A stretch of DNA of 29,906 nucleotides from Clostridium sp. AM58-1XD (lineage in GTDB: Bacteria > Bacillota > Clostridia > Lachnospirales > Lachnospiraceae). A program made the position numbers and the translations under genes. A model generated the notes under the pieces. That model was not told the origin of the DNA. It was given only the letters and a program-made list of their open reading frames with translations, and searched no databases. Each line of letters begins with the position of its first letter. The first letter of the stretch is position 1. The DNA is taken from assembly GCF_003464085.1 (NCBI RefSeq), contig NZ_QSDR01000044.1, positions 1 to 29,906 on the forward strand, written 5' to 3'. Positions 28,713 through 29,906 of the stretch are shown in pieces.

Positions 28713-29447
28713 ATGGTACGAATTGCCCTTATGGTAATCAGGAGCATTTTCAAGATACCTTCGTATGCCTGTCATCTGCACCTGTATGGAAAAAAAGAAG
28801 ACAGCCACACGGAACAGGAAAGATATGATTATCTGAGAAAAGTAGTAAAAGAAGTGAATTGTGCGGGGAGAGTTGAAGTAATCGAATATGGAACAGATAA
28901 CCTTCCGGAAAAAGAAGGATTTATTCTATTTCCGAATCATCAGGGTCTGTTTGATTCATTAGCATTGATAGCGACATGCAGCCATCCTTTTGGGATCGTA
29001 ATCAAAAAAGAAGCTGCTAGACTCATACTGGTTAAACAGGTGATTGCACTTTTACGGGGAATTGCAATTGACAGAAAAGATCTGAAAGATTCTGTTCGAA
29101 TGATTAAACAGGTGACAGAAGAGGTTAAACAGGGAAGAAATTATGTAATATTTGCAGAAGGTACGAGAAGCAGGGAAGGAAATAAGATACTTCCTTTTAA
29201 GAGCGGGACCTTTAAAAGTGCGATTCATGCAAAGTGTCCTATCGTACCTGTGGCTTTAATTAACAGCTATAAACCGTTCGACTGCAACTCAATAAGAAGA
29301 GAAAAGGTAGAAGTTCATTATCTGGCTGCAATTTATCCGGATCAATATATGGGATTAAAATCATCTGAATTAGCAGATCTTGTGCATGACAGAATTCAGG
29401 ACACAATAGATCAAAATATAGATAAAAATGTAGAAAAAATAGGTTGA
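28713..29447 (+). CDS. plsC: 1-acyl-sn-glycerol-3-phosphate acyltransferase (PlsC family)
   Basis: PlsC adds the second acyl chain in phospholipid synthesis at the membrane. The 244-residue protein has the catalytic NHx4D motif as NHQGLFD (Asn75-Asp81), the substrate-binding EGTR motif as FAEGTRSREG (about 148-157), and the later VPVALINSY motif. It starts nine bases after the fumarase beta stop. Upstream of the ATG the sequence is GAGTAGGAATGAATT, a modest ribosome binding site. The stop codon is part of the -35 box of the following tRNA promoter. Confidence 0.9.
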   Translation: MVRIALMVIRSIFKIPSYACHLHLYGKKEDSHTEQERYDYLRKVVKEVNCAGRVEVIEYGTDNLPEKEGFILFPNHQGLFDSLALIATCSHPFGIVIKKEAARLILVKQVIALLRGIAIDRKDLKDSVRMIKQVTEEVKQGRNYVIFAEGTRSREGNKILPFKSGTFKSAIHAKCPIVPVALINSYKPFDCNSIRREKVEVHYLAAIYPDQYMGLKSSELADLVHDRIQDTIDQNIDKNVEKIG

Positions 29448-29472
29448 CAATAGTTTCCTGATTTAGTATAAT
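29444..29472 (+). promoter_or_regulatory. Consensus promoter of tRNA-Ser
   Basis: TTGACA (29444-29449) and TATAAT (29467-29472) are both perfect consensus and separated by exactly 17 bases. The -35 box includes the TGA stop codon of plsC. The promoter faces the tRNA gene, which begins about 60 bases downstream. Confidence 0.9.
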
Positions 29473-29532
29473 GATCAATGCGTCTGGGAAGAATTAAGAT
29501 GTCAGATGTATTATATTGGAAATGTTGACTAC

Positions 29533-29620
29533 GGAGAAATACTCAAGAGGCCGAAGAGGCGCCCCTGCTAAGGGTGTAGGTCGGGTAACCGGCGCGAGGG
29601 TTCAAATCCCTCTTTCTCCG
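29533..29620 (+). tRNA. tRNA-Ser(GCT)
   Basis: An 88-base tRNA with a 7-bp acceptor stem GGAGAAA/TTTCTCC and discriminator G. The anticodon stem CGCCC/GGGTG (with a G-U pair) encloses the loop CTGCTAA with anticodon GCT at 29567-29569. The long variable arm is typical of serine. The T arm GAGGG/CCCTC encloses TTCAAAT. It reads AGC and AGU codons. CCA is not encoded. Confidence 0.97.
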
Positions 29621-29666
29621 CTTCTTTTTCCAAAATAAGAAAAAATGCTTCAGTCAAACAAAATTA

Positions 29667-29709
29667 AAAAAGTTGTTGACAAGGCCAAAGAGTTATGATA
29701 AGATATAAC
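29667..29709 (+). promoter_or_regulatory. rRNA promoter P1, first copy of a tandem repeat module
   Basis: TTGACA (29676-29681) and TAAGAT (29699-29704) are 17 bases apart, with an extended TG just before the -10 box. The 43-base module is repeated 108 bases downstream. An A-rich stretch precedes it, like an UP element. Tandem strong promoters before a 16S gene are normal for ribosomal RNA operons. Confidence 0.8.
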
Positions 29710-29774
29710 TCGCGCCAAAAAAATGGAGCAAACAAAAAGAAGAATCTTGTAAAAGAACTTCGAAAAAAAGTTTC

Positions 29775-29817
29775 AAAAAGTTGTTGACAAGGCCGAGCGG
29801 TTATGATAAGATATAAC
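29775..29817 (+). promoter_or_regulatory. rRNA promoter P2, second copy of the repeat module
   Basis: TTGACA (29784-29789) and TAAGAT (29807-29812) are 17 bases apart, with the same extended -10 box and A-rich upstream tract. It matches the first module at 39 of 43 bases, all four differences lying within the spacer. It would drive the rRNA operon whose 16S gene starts beyond the window. Confidence 0.8.
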
Positions 29818-29906
29818 GCGTCGCTGAAAAAAACAGCCGACAGAAACAGACAAAAGAACCTTGAAAATTGAAGATTAAACAGTATGTAAAACCCTGAAAA
29901 ATTCTT
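29818..29906 (+). other. Probable rRNA leader, start of an rrn operon
   Basis: After the second promoter the sequence carries ACCTTGAAAATTGAA, a leader sequence commonly seen just before 16S rRNA in Clostridia, with A-rich spacing. No mature 16S sequence has begun by the last base. The identity as an rrn leader is an inference from the tandem promoters, the tRNA and this motif. Confidence 0.6.

Noticed and set aside
29621..29666. AT-rich stem after tRNA-Ser as a terminator
   Set aside because: The stem is only A-T pairs and no U-run follows; rrn promoters lie directly downstream.

Overview
The window looks like the replication-origin neighbourhood of a low-to-moderate GC Firmicute, most likely a Clostridia/Lachnospiraceae-type bacterium. 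The basis is gene order (rsmG-mnmG-mnmE-jag-yidC-yidD-rnpA-rpmH on the minus strand, then dnaA-dnaN-yaaA-recF-gyrB-gyrA on the plus strand), strong AGGAGG ribosome binding sites, and DnaA boxes on both sides of dnaA. The species was not identified.

Layout. 1-427: the 3' end of an IS256-family element next to a parS site. 428-8022: minus-strand RNA modification, membrane insertion and ribosome genes, with hairpins after rpmH and between jag and mnmE. 8386-9018: an ECF transporter S component. 9345-15185: a plus-strand accessory operon with a tripartite tricarboxylate transporter (tctC, tctB, tctA), an isocitrate/isopropylmalate-dehydrogenase-like enzyme and two different FAH-family enzymes, followed by a convergent LysR regulator (15274-16212). 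This block lies between rpmH and dnaA, which are neighbours in many Firmicutes. 16340-18180: a bipartite oriC around dnaA. 18180-25208: clamp, recF and gyrase. 25183-27285: a LytTR response regulator overlapping the end of gyrA, and its histidine kinase. 27298-28703: a two-subunit iron-sulfur fumarase. 28713-29447: an acyltransferase. 29533-29620: tRNA-Ser(GCT). The last 240 bases carry two tandem rRNA-type promoters; the 16S gene would lie just past the edge.

Five plus-strand genes (tctC, tctA, recF, gyrA and the LytTR regulator) are each broken by exactly one missing base. In four of them the loss fits a GGG or CCC run read as two bases. Since gyrA is essential, these are best explained as consensus errors in the sequence, and the real genes are probably intact. 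I annotate each as one gene.

How it works together: the left arm and right arm are mostly transcribed away from oriC, along with the forks. The tct operon is the exception and points toward oriC. It plausibly imports a di- or tricarboxylate, oxidises it with the dehydrogenase and processes a keto/enol acid with the FAH enzymes; the substrate cannot be told from sequence. The most unusual items are this operon, a strand-specific RNA hairpin between jag and mnmE, and a FAH paralogue lacking the usual catalytic histidine.
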